A stretch of DNA of 64,000 nt from Posidonia oceanica (GCA_037176725.1 JAZBRS010000039.1:25146001-25210000), one strand, 5' to 3'; counted from the first letter of the stretch, positions 46,081-57,485 are shown. A program made the numbers and translations. Notes: a model not told the origin generated them from the letters alone.

Positions 46081-47661
46081 GTGCTCGCAGCACGTGCTCC
46101 AGTGGTTATTGACTTAACCTTGGACACCCATCGCGTCCCTTACAGCTACGCCACAGAAATGTGTGCTGAAGTAACGCAATCGGGGAGGGTTTACAGGCCC
46201 CCAACACCGGCAATTAGGCCAACTCACCCCAAACCTGTTATGCCCCCACCCTCCAACCAACCTGTAGCAGATCCAACCCCAAATCAACCCATGGCAAGCC
46301 AAATCCCTGCCCAACCTGTAGCGGCCCAGCTTCCTGCCACTACCCCCTTAGAGCTTGCCAGAACAACCCCTCCTGTCGCCAAAAAGAATCAACCCAAGGC
46401 AGACATAACCTCCCAACTTAAGAAGGTCAAAGCTGACATTTCCATTTGGGACCTAATCCACACCTCTGCCGAACACTGCGAGGCTTTTCTTCGCGTGTTC
46501 CAGGCCGCCCGTGTGTCCCAGTCTATTGAGCCTTCAGCCTTGGAGAGCATGGTAGGGTTGATTGCGGAGCCCCAGGTCATCTCTTTTACAAGTGATGAGC
46601 TGCCTCCGGCGGGGATTAATCATAACCAACCCCTATTCGTCACGGTTCAGTTCAAAAGCTTTCGCATTCCCCTAACAATGATTGATAATGGGTTAGGCCT
46701 TAACGTCTGCCCCTTGCGTACAGCAACCAAGCTCGGATTCAAAGCCGAGGACATCACGCCAGCCATGAAGGGAATGACAGCTTTCGACAACACCCACCAT
46801 GACACTCTAGGGATTCTGATTATTCCCCTTGCCATCGGCCCGGTCGTCTTCGATGTAGAATTCTATGTCGTCGACTTGAAGCCGAATTTCAATCTTCTGC
46901 TTGGGCGCCCTTGGCTCCACAAGCATCAGGTCCTTCCCTCGACCCTCCATCGGATGATAAAGTACCGTCGTGGCGATGATGTCATTGTCGTCATGGCGGA
47001 GAACTTTGAGAAGGAGCGGATCGAGGCAGTCCCCCTCGTGTCTTCACAAGCTATCCCGTTTGACCCTGAGACTTCTGAAGCTCTATATCGCGTTAATCGG
47101 TGCGAGCCGGTCAACTTCATTCCTGATCTTGAACGTGTCAACTCCTTGGCCGTTCACAGCAACCCCTTTCGAATGGTCGAGAATGTATGTCACAGGTGGG
47201 GTTACATAAAGGGCACACTGCTCGGGCGTCATGGCCAGGGGATCGCAGAGCCGATCGTAGCGGTGGAGCAGAGGAAATCTGAAGGCCTCAGTTATGAACC
47301 CAAGCTCAACGAAGATCACTGCCTTCAGCTCAAGGATCAAGAGCCAACCATTCCCAGAGACCTCACTAACTTCACCAGTGCAGGAGTTCTGGGATCGACC
47401 GACGATCAAGACACGGCACCGACAAAGGATTGGGTGTGTGTTGAGGACTACTACTCAGATGAGGAGCAGTCTGGCACAACAGAGGCAGTCCCAACCGGCA
47501 CAGTAGAAACAGTAATCAGAGCAGAGGCCACACAGTCAGTTTATTCAGCTCTCCCTCTAGCAGATACAGCAGATGACTCAACAGGCTCTGTGGCAGAACT
47601 AGCAAGTTCCCACTCTTTTGTAGCCACACTTGCGTCTCAAGAACAGACAGCAGCAGTGTAG
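46081..47661 (+). pseudogene. Pol: aspartic protease region
   Basis: Frame 1 opens here and stays in the same frame to 52275. The conserved pre-protease segment is VKADISIWDLIHTSAEHCEA. The catalytic Asp is at codon 46684-46686 in TMIDNGLGLNVCPLRTATKL (D-N-G rather than D-S/T-G). The flap/core is TPAMKGMTAFDNTHHDTLGI and the distal motif is FNLLLGRPWLHKHQ. Protease cleaves the polyprotein. TAG at 47659-47661 ends this stretch. The C-terminal part (from about 47250) is acidic linker. Confidence 0.8.
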
Positions 47662-49080
47662 GAGTCAGAGACACTCCTGGCAGAATCAAGCATGCTACCA
47701 GCGGTCACAGTTACATCAGTGCCACTGTCCCTCTCTCTGGAGGGGCAATTAATCAATACAGTTAGCAGCACGGCTCAACCCGCTCCCACAGCCACACCTT
47801 CAGGAATGCAGCCGGCGCAGTCCGCTTCGCATCCTCCTGACAACCAGCAGCAGCTCTCATGGCAAGACCCCATGGCGTCAGAGGCTGCACTCTCTCAGTT
47901 ACGGCCCGATACAAAAGGCCAACTGAGCACTACACTCTCCGGGCCCTTGAGCCCTCAGAAGAGCATCTCTGCTTACTCTTCACCCACAATAGTGACCCTG
48001 GCAGCTTATCCATCTGTGGCACCGCTGACCTGTCTATTTGGGCCTTCTACATCGGAGTTGCCGCCATCGGATGTGCCTGTGAACCAGATCACGCAGATTC
48101 CAAGGGCAGCAATCCGTCTTGCAGCCGGGCCAGTGCTGCAGGCCCCCAGCGCCTACTACGTCGACTCCCCCTCAGACGAGGAAGAAGGAGTGGCGATAGA
48201 AGCCTAGGTCGATTCGTGGTTGTCCGACTTAGAGCTACTTTATCAAGAACAAATCAAGTCGATAGCAGAAGACCTAGTAGAGCATCGAGCCACAGAAAGG
48301 AAAGGGAAAGCCGTGGTTACGGACCCTCCTCTGCAAGAAGACCATGCCTCTATCATGGTCCTGGAAGAAGGCTCGGTAGCACCGGACTCCCCTAGACCGG
48401 ATGAGCTCATCACTCTCCAATCGGAAGGCGGGTCTAGGTGGTTTGTGCAACACATGCCTCACCGGAGCAGCACAGCGAGCGGCGATGCTCAGATCAGCCG
48501 CCAGTCCGGCATATCCTCCACAAGCACACTAGAAGACCCAGAAGGGGAAGCATCAGCAGTACATGCAGCCTCAGTAATAGAGCAGAAAGCAGAATCAGTA
48601 ACAGAGTTGTTAGCAGCCTCAGCAGTAGGGTCACCAGCAGTCTCAACAGTAGAATCAGCAAGGCCCTCAGCAGTATCAGCAGAGCACTCAGCAGAATCAG
48701 TCAGGCTAGAGCAAACAGCAGAAGGAGTTGCTGGGACGGAGGTCGTGCACCGAGGCTACAAGAATACCCGAGTGAGCGTGACCATCCTGAAGCGTCACCA
48801 GGGCCAAGCAGCGGAACACATACACTCTTTCGACATCACAAGTCCTTCTTTTGAGAAAGAGATCCTCTCGGAACTTATTGCTTATGGAGAGGAGGACGAT
48901 ACGGGCATGGATGAGATTGACGAACCGCTGCCCGAGTTCCGGCCCTATGACGACGACCCAGAAGGCCCCAACCTCCACGTTGAAGAAGAAACAGAGGTTG
49001 TCAACATCGGCACAGCTGAGGAAGTTAGAGAAGTTCGTATCAATGCTCAGCTGTCCTCCCAGGCTCGAGCAGAGTTCATC
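47662..49080 (+). pseudogene. Pol linker between protease and RT
   Basis: A long low-complexity Ser/Ala/Glu-rich linker in frame 1, broken only by TAG at 47659-47661 and 48205-48207. Repeated peptide words (AESV, AVST, SAVSAEHSAESV) lie at 48590-48720. In Ogre elements an intron lies between protease and RT; here the frame is otherwise continuous and I see no compelling donor/acceptor pair that is required. Confidence 0.6.
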
Positions 49081-50031
49081 GCATTCTTGAAAGAATATGC
49101 GGATGTCTTCGCCTGGAGTTACGAGGATATGGTCGGCCTTGACATAGAGGTAGTGGTGCACAATCTGCCCTTAAACCCGGATGCCAAGCCAGTGAAGCAA
49201 AAGCTGAGAAGATGGAGACCACAGTGGCTGCTCATGATCAAAGAAGAGATAATGAAGCAGCTCAGAGTCAACTTTCTGAAGGTCGTTCTTTATCCTAAGT
49301 GGCTGGCAAATATTCTACCTGTGCCCAAGAAAGATGGCCGAATCCGGATCTGCATCGACTACAGGGACCTGAACAAGGCGAGTCCCAAGGACGACTTCCC
49401 CCTGCCCCACATTGACGTCCTAGTCGATAATACAGCGGGCCACAAGATGCTCTCCTTCATGGATGGCTTTTCTGGTTACAATCAAATCAAAATGGCAGAA
49501 GAAGACATGGAAAAGACTTCATTCATCACCCCTTGGGGAGTCTTCTGCTACCAAGTCATGCCGTTCGGTCTGAAGAATGCTGGTGCGACCTATCAGAGGG
49601 CCATGACTGCACTGTTCCACGACCTCATGCACCAAGAAGTAGAGGTCTACGTAGACGACATGATTGCCAAAACCAGAGAGCCTGAAGGCCACCTTGCCTG
49701 TCTAAAAAAGCTCTTTGACCGTCTACGGAAATACAAGTTGCGCCTGAATCCCAAGAAGTGTGTATTCGGGGTATCTTCTGGCAAGCTGCTCGGCTACATT
49801 GTTAGCCAAAGGGGGATTGAGGTGGACCCGATGAAAGCAAAAGCCATCATTGACATGCCACCCCCCAGAACTGAAAAGGAGGTCAGGAGTCTGCTTGGGC
49901 GTTTACAGTATATCAGTCGCTTTATTGCACAGCTTACGCCCATCTGCGAACCCATATTCAAGCTCCTGAGGAAGAATGCGCAAATCGACTGGAGCGAAGA
50001 GTGTCAGGCTGCATTTGCCAAGATCAAGTAG
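49081..50031 (+). pseudogene. Pol: reverse transcriptase domain
   Basis: Intact over its length. AWSYEDMVGLD leader; VPKKDGRIRICIDYRDLNKA fingers/palm; FPLPHIDVLVDNTAGHKMLS with FMDGFSGYNQI (first catalytic Asp); WGVFCYQVMPFGLKNAGATY; YVDDM active site at 49648-49662; LGYIVSQRGIEVDPMKAKAI thumb/connection. Synthesises cDNA from the element RNA in virus-like particles. TAG at 50029-50031 lies just past the RT, in the connection to RNase H. Confidence 0.9.
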
Positions 50032-50409
50032 CTGTTGATCAAGCCTCCTGTCTTGGTTCCCCCTACACCAGGGAGACCTTTGCTTCTCTACCTTTCTACC
50101 ACGCAGCATTCCATGGGTGCCGTCTTGGGCCAACATGATGAATCTGGTAGAAAGGAGCGCGCCATCTACTACCTGAGCAAGAAATTTAATGAATGCGAAG
50201 CCAGGTACAGTACACTAGAGAAGACCTGCTTGTCCCTTGTCTGGGCTGCACAGAAACTAAGGCACTACATGATGGCATACCCAGTTCAGCTCTTATGCCG
50301 GCATGATCCTATCAAGTTCCTCTTTCAAAAGCCGGCCATGGTAGGCAGATGTGCTAAGTGGTAGGTGTTATTGTCTCAGTACGACATTACCTTTGTCACA
50401 TAGAAGTCC
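50032..50409 (+). pseudogene. Pol: RNase H (RT-linked)
   Basis: Contains PLLLYLSTTQHSMGAVLGQ, ERAIYYLSKKFNECEARYST, LEKTCLSLVWAAQKLRHYMM. Typical first RNase H of Ty3/gypsy pol, which removes the RNA template. TAGs at 50362-50364 and 50401-50403 interrupt it in frame near the end (after GRCAKW and after DITFVT). Confidence 0.85.
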
Positions 50410-50940
50410 ATGAAGGGTCAGGCCATGGTAGACCATCTTGCTGATCTTCCTCTGCCTGAATACCAACCCCTCCAGACGCAGTTCCCCGACGAGGACATCC
50501 TCTTCGCAATGGAGGGCTCTGAGCAGAAAAATCCTGAAAAACAAGAGGAATGGCAGCTTTACTTTGATGGCGTTGTCAACAAAAAGGGCCGAGGCATAGG
50601 CGCAGTGCTGACCACGCCCCAGGGACAGATGATTCCCTTCGCGAGGAAGCTGACTTTCACCTGCACAAACAATCAAGCAGAATACGAAGCATGCATCCTA
50701 GGGTTGAAAGTCGCCCTCGAGCACAAGGCGCGGAGGCTGCATGTGCACGGTGATGCCATGCTGGTGATCTCTCAAGTGAACGGCGACTGGAGGACAAAAG
50801 ATCCCAAACTTGTGTCGTATCACGAACACCTGCTGAGGCTGATGGAAGAATTTGAGAGCATCTACTTCACATACATGAACAGAGCAAAGAATGCATACGC
50901 AGATGCACTAGCAACTTTGGCATCCTGGCTCACTATATCT
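50410..50940 (+). pseudogene. Pol: second (archaeal-type) RNase H
   Basis: LYFDGVVNKKGRGIGAVLTT with the first catalytic Asp at 50566-50568; NNQAEYEACILGLKVALEHK (Glu); VHGDAMLVISQVNGDW (Asp); RAKNAYADALATLASW (Asp). This additional aRH domain between RNase H and integrase is a marker of the Tat lineage. The open frame here runs 50410-52275 without a stop. Confidence 0.9.
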
Positions 50941-52275
50941 GAAGACAGCACAGTGGATGTATCTGTTACTCGCATTGAGCAGCCTGCATATTGCCTGAAC
51001 ATAGAAGAGGCGGATCCAGCAGAGGAGCAGCCCTGGTATCAAGATATAAAATCTTTCCTGGAGTCTGGCAGTTTTCCTCCTAATACCGCCGTAGCAGACA
51101 AGAGAAATCTGGCGCGTCTGGCGTCAAAATATGTGTTGGGGGCTGGGCAGCTGTACAGAAGGTCATACAATCAGATGCTACTGCGCTGCCTGAACATATC
51201 AGAGGCTGACACGCTGATGCTTCAAGTGCATGCAGGGACCTGTGGCCCGCACATGAACGGCGTCCTCCTGGCCAAGAAAATCATGCTTCAAGGATATTTC
51301 TGGCAGACCATGGAAGCAGACTGCTGCCGGTTCGTGCGCAGATGCCACAACTGCCAGATCCATGGTAACTTCATCAAGGCCCCCCCACAACAGCTGCATA
51401 ACATGTCTTCGCCATGGCCTTTCTCCACCTGGGGGATCGATGTCATTGGCGCCGTCCACCCAGCCGCTTCAAATGGTCATCGTTACATTCTGGTAGCGAT
51501 CGATTATTTTACCAAGTGGGTGGAAGCAGCCTCTTATAAGACAGTCACCGCTGTGGCAACAGAAAAGTTTATCAGGAACAATATCGTTGCCCGATATGGG
51601 GTCCCACACTCTGTCATCTCTGATAATGGCATAAACTTCATTGCCAAAAGGATCGAGGAATACCTGCAGAGCCTCAAGATCAAGCATCATAGATCCTCGC
51701 CCTATCGGCTACAGATGAACGGAGCGGTGGAGTCTGTAAACAAGAACATTGTTAAAATCCTGAAGAAGATGGCAAAAACCTACAAGGATTGGCATGACAA
51801 GCTCCCGTACGCGCTCTGGGCGTACAGGACATCAATCCGGACCTCGACGGGAGCCACCCCGTACTCTCTGGTGTACGGTATGGAAGCGGTGCTACCTGTT
51901 GAAGTAGAGATCCCCTCTCTGCGGATCCTACGAGAAGCTGAGTTGGAAGAGGCAGAATGGGTCGAAGACCGCTGCGTCCAACTGAATTTAATTGATGAGC
52001 ACAGACTGCAAGCTATGCACAACGCTCACTGCTACCAGAGGCGGATGGCCAGAGCATTCTTGAAGAAGGTCCAGCCCAGAAACTTTCAGCCAGGGGACCT
52101 TGTCTTACGCGCCATCCATCTGCCTGATGGTCGAGGGAAATTCCGACCTAATTGGCGTGGCCCCTTCGTGGTCAAGCAGATCTTCTCGAGAGGCGCTGTA
52201 ACTCTTGAAGATATGGACCGGGTCGAGCAGTCTGAGCCCGTCAACCTCTGCTATCTCAAGAAGTACTATCAGTAG
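50941..52275 (+). pseudogene. Pol: integrase
   Basis: Zinc-binding N-terminus with VHAGTCGPHMNG and CHNC at 51343-51354. Core DDE: Asp in WGIDVIGAV (51439-51441), Asp in VISDNGINFIA (51622-51624), Glu in GAVESVNK (51730-51732), giving D-x35-E spacing. C-terminal GPFVVKQIFSRGAVTLEDMD and end NLCYLKKYYQ, stop TAG 52273-52275. Catalytic residues are intact and no chromodomain is seen, as expected for Tat. Inserts the cDNA with 5-bp duplication, consistent with GTGTG. The feature is labelled pseudogene only because the polyprotein upstream is broken. Confidence 0.9.
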
Positions 52276-53744
52276 CCGAAAGTGGCCCCGTTGCAGACGC
52301 CCTTCCCCCACCTACGCACTTGCATTCTCACTTCTTGCATTTTCGTCCTACCTACATTTTCTATCTATCCTACTCTTGCATTCTCTGTTTTTCAAATCAT
52401 CATCGTCATCTTCTCAAAAACATCCATCAACTCTTTTCCAAATCATCATCGTCATTCTCTCAAATCATGCATTACATCCCGACCCGGTGATGAAAACCGG
52501 AAGTGCTTGCCTGCTCTGGAAAGAGTCCGCCCTACCTCACCCGGCACTACTTGGATGTCTCAGCTAGTGAGGGAGCCACCACCAATCAAGACAGGCGAAC
52601 TGCCTAAACTCATAAGGACATACACCTCTGAGGGAGAAAAAATCTTAGGATGTGAGCCTGAAAAAAGTGAGAGTAGACGTCTAGGCTTGGGCACATCCAA
52701 GGAACAGAAGACGAAGACAGAAGCCGGCCCTAGAGATAGGGGTGTGCAGTCTAACCCTGCTCCTTCTACCCATCACATAGCAGACCCAAAGCCCAGATCC
52801 ATCACAACTCAAACACCCTTCTTTTGCCACCAAAATGGGGATAGCAAAAGCCTGAAAAAAAGAGAAAAGAGATCAAACAAGCCTGAAAAAAAAAGAAGAG
52901 AAAAAGAAATCAAACAAACCAAAAAAGGGGAAGATAGAACAAAAACAAAAAAAAAGGAGAAAGAAAGGAGAAAAAGCAACCCGAAAGTACAGGCACCATC
53001 ATCCCCCGCACCTCACTAGAGACCCAAGGGTGTTAAGTTTTAAAAAACGGTCTACCACTTCCCTCCAAAAGCAAAACACTTACTTTCTCCCAAACTAGGG
53101 GCGGAGAAAGACTGCATACCTATGAGGGAGAAATCAAAGAAAAAAGAGAGCAGAAAGAGTAGGTGTAGGTCCCGAGAGTTCGGCAAGAAGCCTGTCCTCA
53201 CCACACCACCACCTGTACAAATGCCAACACCTGTTCCGGAGTGCCACCAGCGAGCCAAGAGTCTAAGTAGGGCCCGGTGAGTCGGGGACCACTCTTTTCC
53301 TTTGCAGCAGGCACCAAAGCACTCCGTATGCTGAGGGCACCCAAGCACACCAATCATTTCAAAAGCATACCAACCTGCATCATGCATGCATGCATCCTCG
53401 TCTATCCTCCCTTTCTTATCAATCGTTCCGCTCTGCAACTCGCTTCGACCCTGAGACAGTACTTCTCCCCAGTAGAGCGCATTGACGCTGCTCAAGCTGC
53501 GCTGGTTCAGATCTCCTGCTGGCCCTCGCCCCCGTATCCGCAAGGCTACTGCAGATCCACTCTGCTTATCTGTGCTTAACTGCTATGTTCTGTTATTGAC
53601 TGCTATGATGCATATGGAATTACTTTATCAGCCTCAGATTCTGCTTTCTATCAAAGATTATATGCCTGCGAGATCTGACTGTTTATTGATAGCAGGTACC
53701 TTCAAGCTCTGCAGCTCTCAGCCTGTACCTCTGCGATCTGCGCA
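52276..53744 (+). other. Spacer between pol and DUF7745-like ORF
   Basis: No convincing gene. 52380-52470 has a repeated CAAATCATCATCGTCAT phrase. An open frame 52282-53019 ends in a Lys/Glu-rich A-rich tract (52850-52990) and lacks a domain, so I do not call it a gene. The remainder may contain a promoter or internal splice sites for the downstream ORF; none could be assigned. Confidence 0.5.
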
Positions 53745-54923
53745 ATGGGCTTCCCTACTCTATTAACTCCAGCACACTGCTCGGAAACCCTACGAGAATG
53801 GATCGGCAGGCTCACTCAAGAAGATTGTGAGAAGCTACGCCTCTGGGGGATCCCAACTAAACTGCTGAAGGCTGCTGATGTGGAGGTTAGCCGTCACCTT
53901 CTGTGTGTCGCCGCAAGATTCTGGAAACCGGCGCACCATGTCTTTCGTTTTGGCAGAACTGAGCTTACACCCACACTGGAAGAAGTGCGTCGGATCTGCG
54001 ACTTCTCCAAGATCATGGGGCTGCCTATCTTCATGAGGCGCGACGGATATCTCACGGTCCTGAGCCAGCTGACTGGGCTCCCTACTCGAAGCTGCCAACA
54101 AAGCTTGATCTGCACCAGCGGACCTGAACCTATGCTTCGCCTAGCGCACTTTGATGATGTCATGAAGAAGCGCGTCGAACTCGGAGATGAGCTGTGGCTC
54201 CGAGGGTTTGTCATCCGCTTCCTGGGCGAGCTAAACTTTACTCATGGCCGATTGACAGTGGCCATCGAGGTCGCAAAGATAGCACTTGCTGTGGTGACCC
54301 AGCACATAAACCTAGCACCAGTTGTTCTGGCGGAAACATATCGCGGGCTGGACCGCATCTCACACCGCTGCCGCCACATCCACGGCTGCGGGGCACTTAA
54401 ACAAGTCTAGCTAGCTGCACACTTAGAGATGAACCTTCTGCGCCCCCAGGTGCATGCTTTTGAAGCCTACTGTAGTAGCGGCCGTGCCAAGACAGTCAAG
54501 AGCGTCAAAGAAGAATACGAAAGGCTATCAGCACTGACTGATGACGCTGTAACCTGGCGTATCATCCCCTCTGAGGCCGAGCCATTCACTGTCTTTTTCA
54601 ATGCATGTGACACGCGGCTGATTGTGCTGCCAGGATTCATTGCGGGTGTGGAATACCACCCTATCAGGGTCATGCGCCAGTTTGGCTTCCGGCAGGGCAC
54701 CTTTGTTGACAGCACAGCACCCAAGCTTCTGCAGGCATACCCTCTTAGCACGACTTCCCCAACAAAGAAGCTGGCCAATCTGATGCAGCATGGAGTGCGA
54801 TCAACAGACATCGCAGCTGCGAGAGGTGTAGGATGTACCTCTGAGTACCTGACCGAGGTCCAAGAGCTCTGGCCTATCAATGAAATCCCGCCAAGCGGCC
54901 CTCTATTCCCCGACTCCAGGTAG
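53745..54923 (+). pseudogene. DUF7745/plant-mobile-domain-like extra ORF, one stop
   Basis: ATG at 53745; one frame of 393 codons to TAG 54921-54923, interrupted only by TAG at 54408-54410, at a position where the minus-strand homologue has Trp (VQVWLVGHL). Motifs: REWIGRLTQEDCEKLRLWGI, VEVSRHLLCVAARFWKPAHH, FRFGRTELTPTLEEVRRICD, GDELWLRGFVIRFLGELNF, VVLAETYRGLDRISHRCRHI, YHPIRVMRQFGFRQGTFVDS. This matches my memory of the DUF7745 plant family, related to plant mobile domains, which occur in transposons and in silencing proteins of the MAIN/MAIL type. No catalytic motif is known to me. It is sense to pol, 1.5 kb after integrase. Extra ORFs between pol and the 3'LTR are described in plant Ty3/gypsy elements. 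It may be expressed from its own or a spliced RNA. Confidence 0.7.
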
Positions 54924-55510
54924 TCGAAGAAGGCCCGAACCGACTAGGGCACTTATGCAGCTACTATGTAGTTTCTTTTCAAGTTGTGCTGTATGCTTTT
55001 GGCCTGCCACAGGCATTGTACTCATCAAGCTTTATCAATGAAAAACTGTTTCTGCTATCTACTTGCACTTCAAGACTGTTCAATGCATTGCATATTCATT
55101 ATCATCATCATCTCGGGCCCTCTGGCCAGACTTGCAGCCATCACAACGCAGCAAAGTCCTCAGCACCCAACCTGGAGTCCGGAACCTCTGCGGACCTGTG
55201 CCGTCAAGCCAAGCCATCCAGCGTCCCCAGCTGAGTCTCATTCGGGCTGGCACCCCCAACTGCTCGGCGATAGGTCCGTCAACCTGTCATCTTCCACGGG
55301 CTGGTACCCCAAACTACTCGTCTGACAAACACGTCAGTTTTGTCTTCATCCTTCTGCTTTTGATGCCAAGGACGTGCTGGCCAACCCCTAGTGTCATCCC
55401 GACACCAGGGGCATCTTTTGATCGCCCCTTGGTATCATCCTCTCCCTCTTTCCCCCATGATATTCCTGGTGTCATGGGATGATTCGCTCTCGCGAAACCT
55501 TTTCTTTTCA
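54924..55510 (+). other. 3'UTR start with stem-loops
   Basis: No gene. 55019-55050 matches the region downstream of the minus DUF7745-like gene. Stem-loops: CCCCTAGTGTC / GACACCAGGGG (55385-55411) and CCCATGA / TCATGGG (55454-55478). Words CAACTGCTCGG and GATAGGTCCGTCAACC at 55257-55283 resemble 3'UTR words near 8200-8430. Confidence 0.6.
55385..55411 (+). promoter_or_regulatory. 3'UTR stem-loop (covarying with 8269-8298)
   Basis: CCCCTAGTGTC (55385-55395), loop ATCCC, GACACCAGGGG (55401-55411): 10 of 11 positions pair. Relative to 8269-8298 the inner stem GGTATC/GATACC becomes GTGTC/GACAC, a paired A-T to G-C change. Confidence 0.7.
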
Positions 55511-56570
55511 ATCAATCTCATCATTACCTCATCCCCTCTTTGCCGGCTGATAAGTCCGATATCTTATCACCTTTTCAACCAATCAATCTCATCATTACCT
55601 CATCCCCTCTTTGCCGGCCGATAAGTCCGATATCTTATCACCTTTTCTTTTCAATCAATCTCATCATTACCTCATCCCCTCTTTGCCGGCCGATAAGTTC
55701 GATATCTTATCACCTTTTCTTTTCAATCAATCTCATCATTACCTCATCCCCTCTTTGCCGGCCGATAAGTCCGTTATCTTATCACCTTTTCAACCAATCA
55801 ATCTCATCATTACCTCATCCCCTCTTTGCCGGCCGATAAGTCCGATATCTTATCACCTTTTCTTTTCAATCAATCTCATCATTACCTCATCCCCTCTTTG
55901 CCGGCCGATAAGTCCGATATCTTATCACCTTTTCTTTTCAATCAATCTCATCATTACCTCATCCCCTCTTTGTCGGCCGATAAGTCCAATATCTTATCAC
56001 CTTTTCTTTTCAATCAATCTCATCATTACCTCATCCCCGCTTTGCCGGCCGATAAGTCCGATATCTTATCACCTTTTCTTTTCAATCAATCTCATCATTA
56101 CCTCATCCCCTCTTTGCCGGCCGATAAGTCCGTTATCTTATCACCTTTTCAACCAATCAATCTCATCATTACCTCATCCCCTCTTTGCCGGCCGATAAGT
56201 CCGATATCTTATCACCTTTTCTTTTCAATCAATCTCATCATTACCTCATCCCCTCTTTGCCGGCCGATAAGTCCGATATCTTATCACCTTTTCAATCAAT
56301 CTCTCATCATTACCTCATCCCCTCTTTGCCAGCCGATAAGTCCGATATCTTATCACCTTTTCAACCAATCAATCTCATCATTATCTCATCCCCTCTTTGC
56401 CGGCCGATAAGTCCGATATCTTATCACCTTTTCAATCAATCATTTCTCATCATTCCCTCACTCCCTCTTTGCCGGTCGATAAGTCTGATATCTTATCATT
56501 TCTCATCATTCCCTCATCCCCTCTTTGCCGGCCGATACGTCCGATATCTTATCAATTCTCTCCTTTTCTT
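55511..56570 (+). repeat. 71-bp 3'UTR satellite with GATAAG..CTTATC hairpins
   Basis: About 14 monomers with period 71-72 bp (starts 55541, 55612, 55684). Each has GATAAGTCCGATATCTTATC, an inverted repeat with 6-bp arms, after GCCGGCC, then CCTTTTC-TTTTCAATCAATCTCATC. Copies are highly similar, indicating recent amplification. ORFs of up to 195 codons are array artefacts. Confidence 0.95.
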
Positions 56571-56665
56571 ATCAATATCAATCAATCAATCTCTCCTTTT
56601 TCTTATCAATCAATCAATCAATCACTCTTTTTCTAATCTCTCAATCAACCAAACAATCACAGCTC
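56571..56665 (+). repeat. ATCA-rich simple sequence
   Basis: TCAATCAATCAATC tracts between the two hairpin satellites, apparently a derivative of the spacer part of the 71-bp monomer. Confidence 0.7.
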
Positions 56666-57485
56666 TCTTAGGCTGATAACCTAAACTATCATCTGGGCCG
56701 ATCCATGGTCGGCCCACAGTTGTGTTATACGGCTGACATCCAGTAACTGTCCCTTGCAATTGCGGTTTCCAGTTGATAGGTCTGTAAACTATCCTCCAGT
56801 TGATAGGTCTGTAAACTATCCGCCAGTTGATAGGACTGTAAACTATCGCTAGGCTGATATCCTAAACTATCACCAGCAATTGCATTATACGGCTGATATC
56901 CAGTAACTATCCCTCATCATTGCGCGTTCCAGTTGATAGGCCTGTAAACTATCCGCTAGTTGATAGGACTGTAAACTATCGTTCCAGTTGATAGGACTGT
57001 AAACTATCGCTAGGCTGATACCCTAAACTATCACGCGCAATCATGTTATACGGCTGACACCCAGTAACTGTCCCTTGCAAATGCCATTTCCAGTTGATAG
57101 GTCTGTAAACTATCCGCCAGTTGATAGGTCTGTAAACTATCCGCCAGTTGATAGGTCTGTAAACTATCACTCCAGTTGATAGGACTGTAAACTATCTGGC
57201 ATTTGCGTTATACGGCTGATACCCAGTAACTATCACTCATGGTTTGTGGCTTCCAGTTGATAGGTCTGTAAACTATTCGCCAGTTGATAGGTCTGTAAAC
57301 TATCCACCAGTTGATAGGACTGTAAACTATCCCACACAACCATGTTATACGGCTGATATCCAGTAACTATCACTCACAACTGCTCTAGGCTGATAACCTA
57401 AACTATCGCTCCAGGCTGATAACCTAAACTATCACTCCCGGTTGATAGGACCGTAAACTATCTGGACGATAAGCCCGTCACCTTA
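56666..57485 (+). repeat. 27-bp 3'UTR repeats with GATAG..CTATC hairpins
   Basis: Tandem units CCAGTTGATAGGTCTGTAAA-CTATC (about 26-27 bp) interspersed with GGCTGATAACCTAAACTATC and TATACGGCTGATATCCAGTA-ACTATC, in a higher-order repeat of roughly 150-200 bp. Every unit carries GATA..TATC arms. Confidence 0.9.

Noticed and set aside
52282..53019. 245-codon ORF after integrase
   Set aside because: Ends in a Lys/Glu tract from A-rich DNA and starts in C/T-rich DNA; no motif found and no homologue elsewhere in the window.
55611..56410. 195-codon repetitive ORFs
   Set aside because: They are the 71-bp satellite read through; the peptide repeat shifts with the array.
55511..56570. CRISPR-like array of 71-bp repeats
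   Set aside because: Monomers are identical across their whole length with no unique spacers, and the context is a plant retrotransposon 3'UTR.
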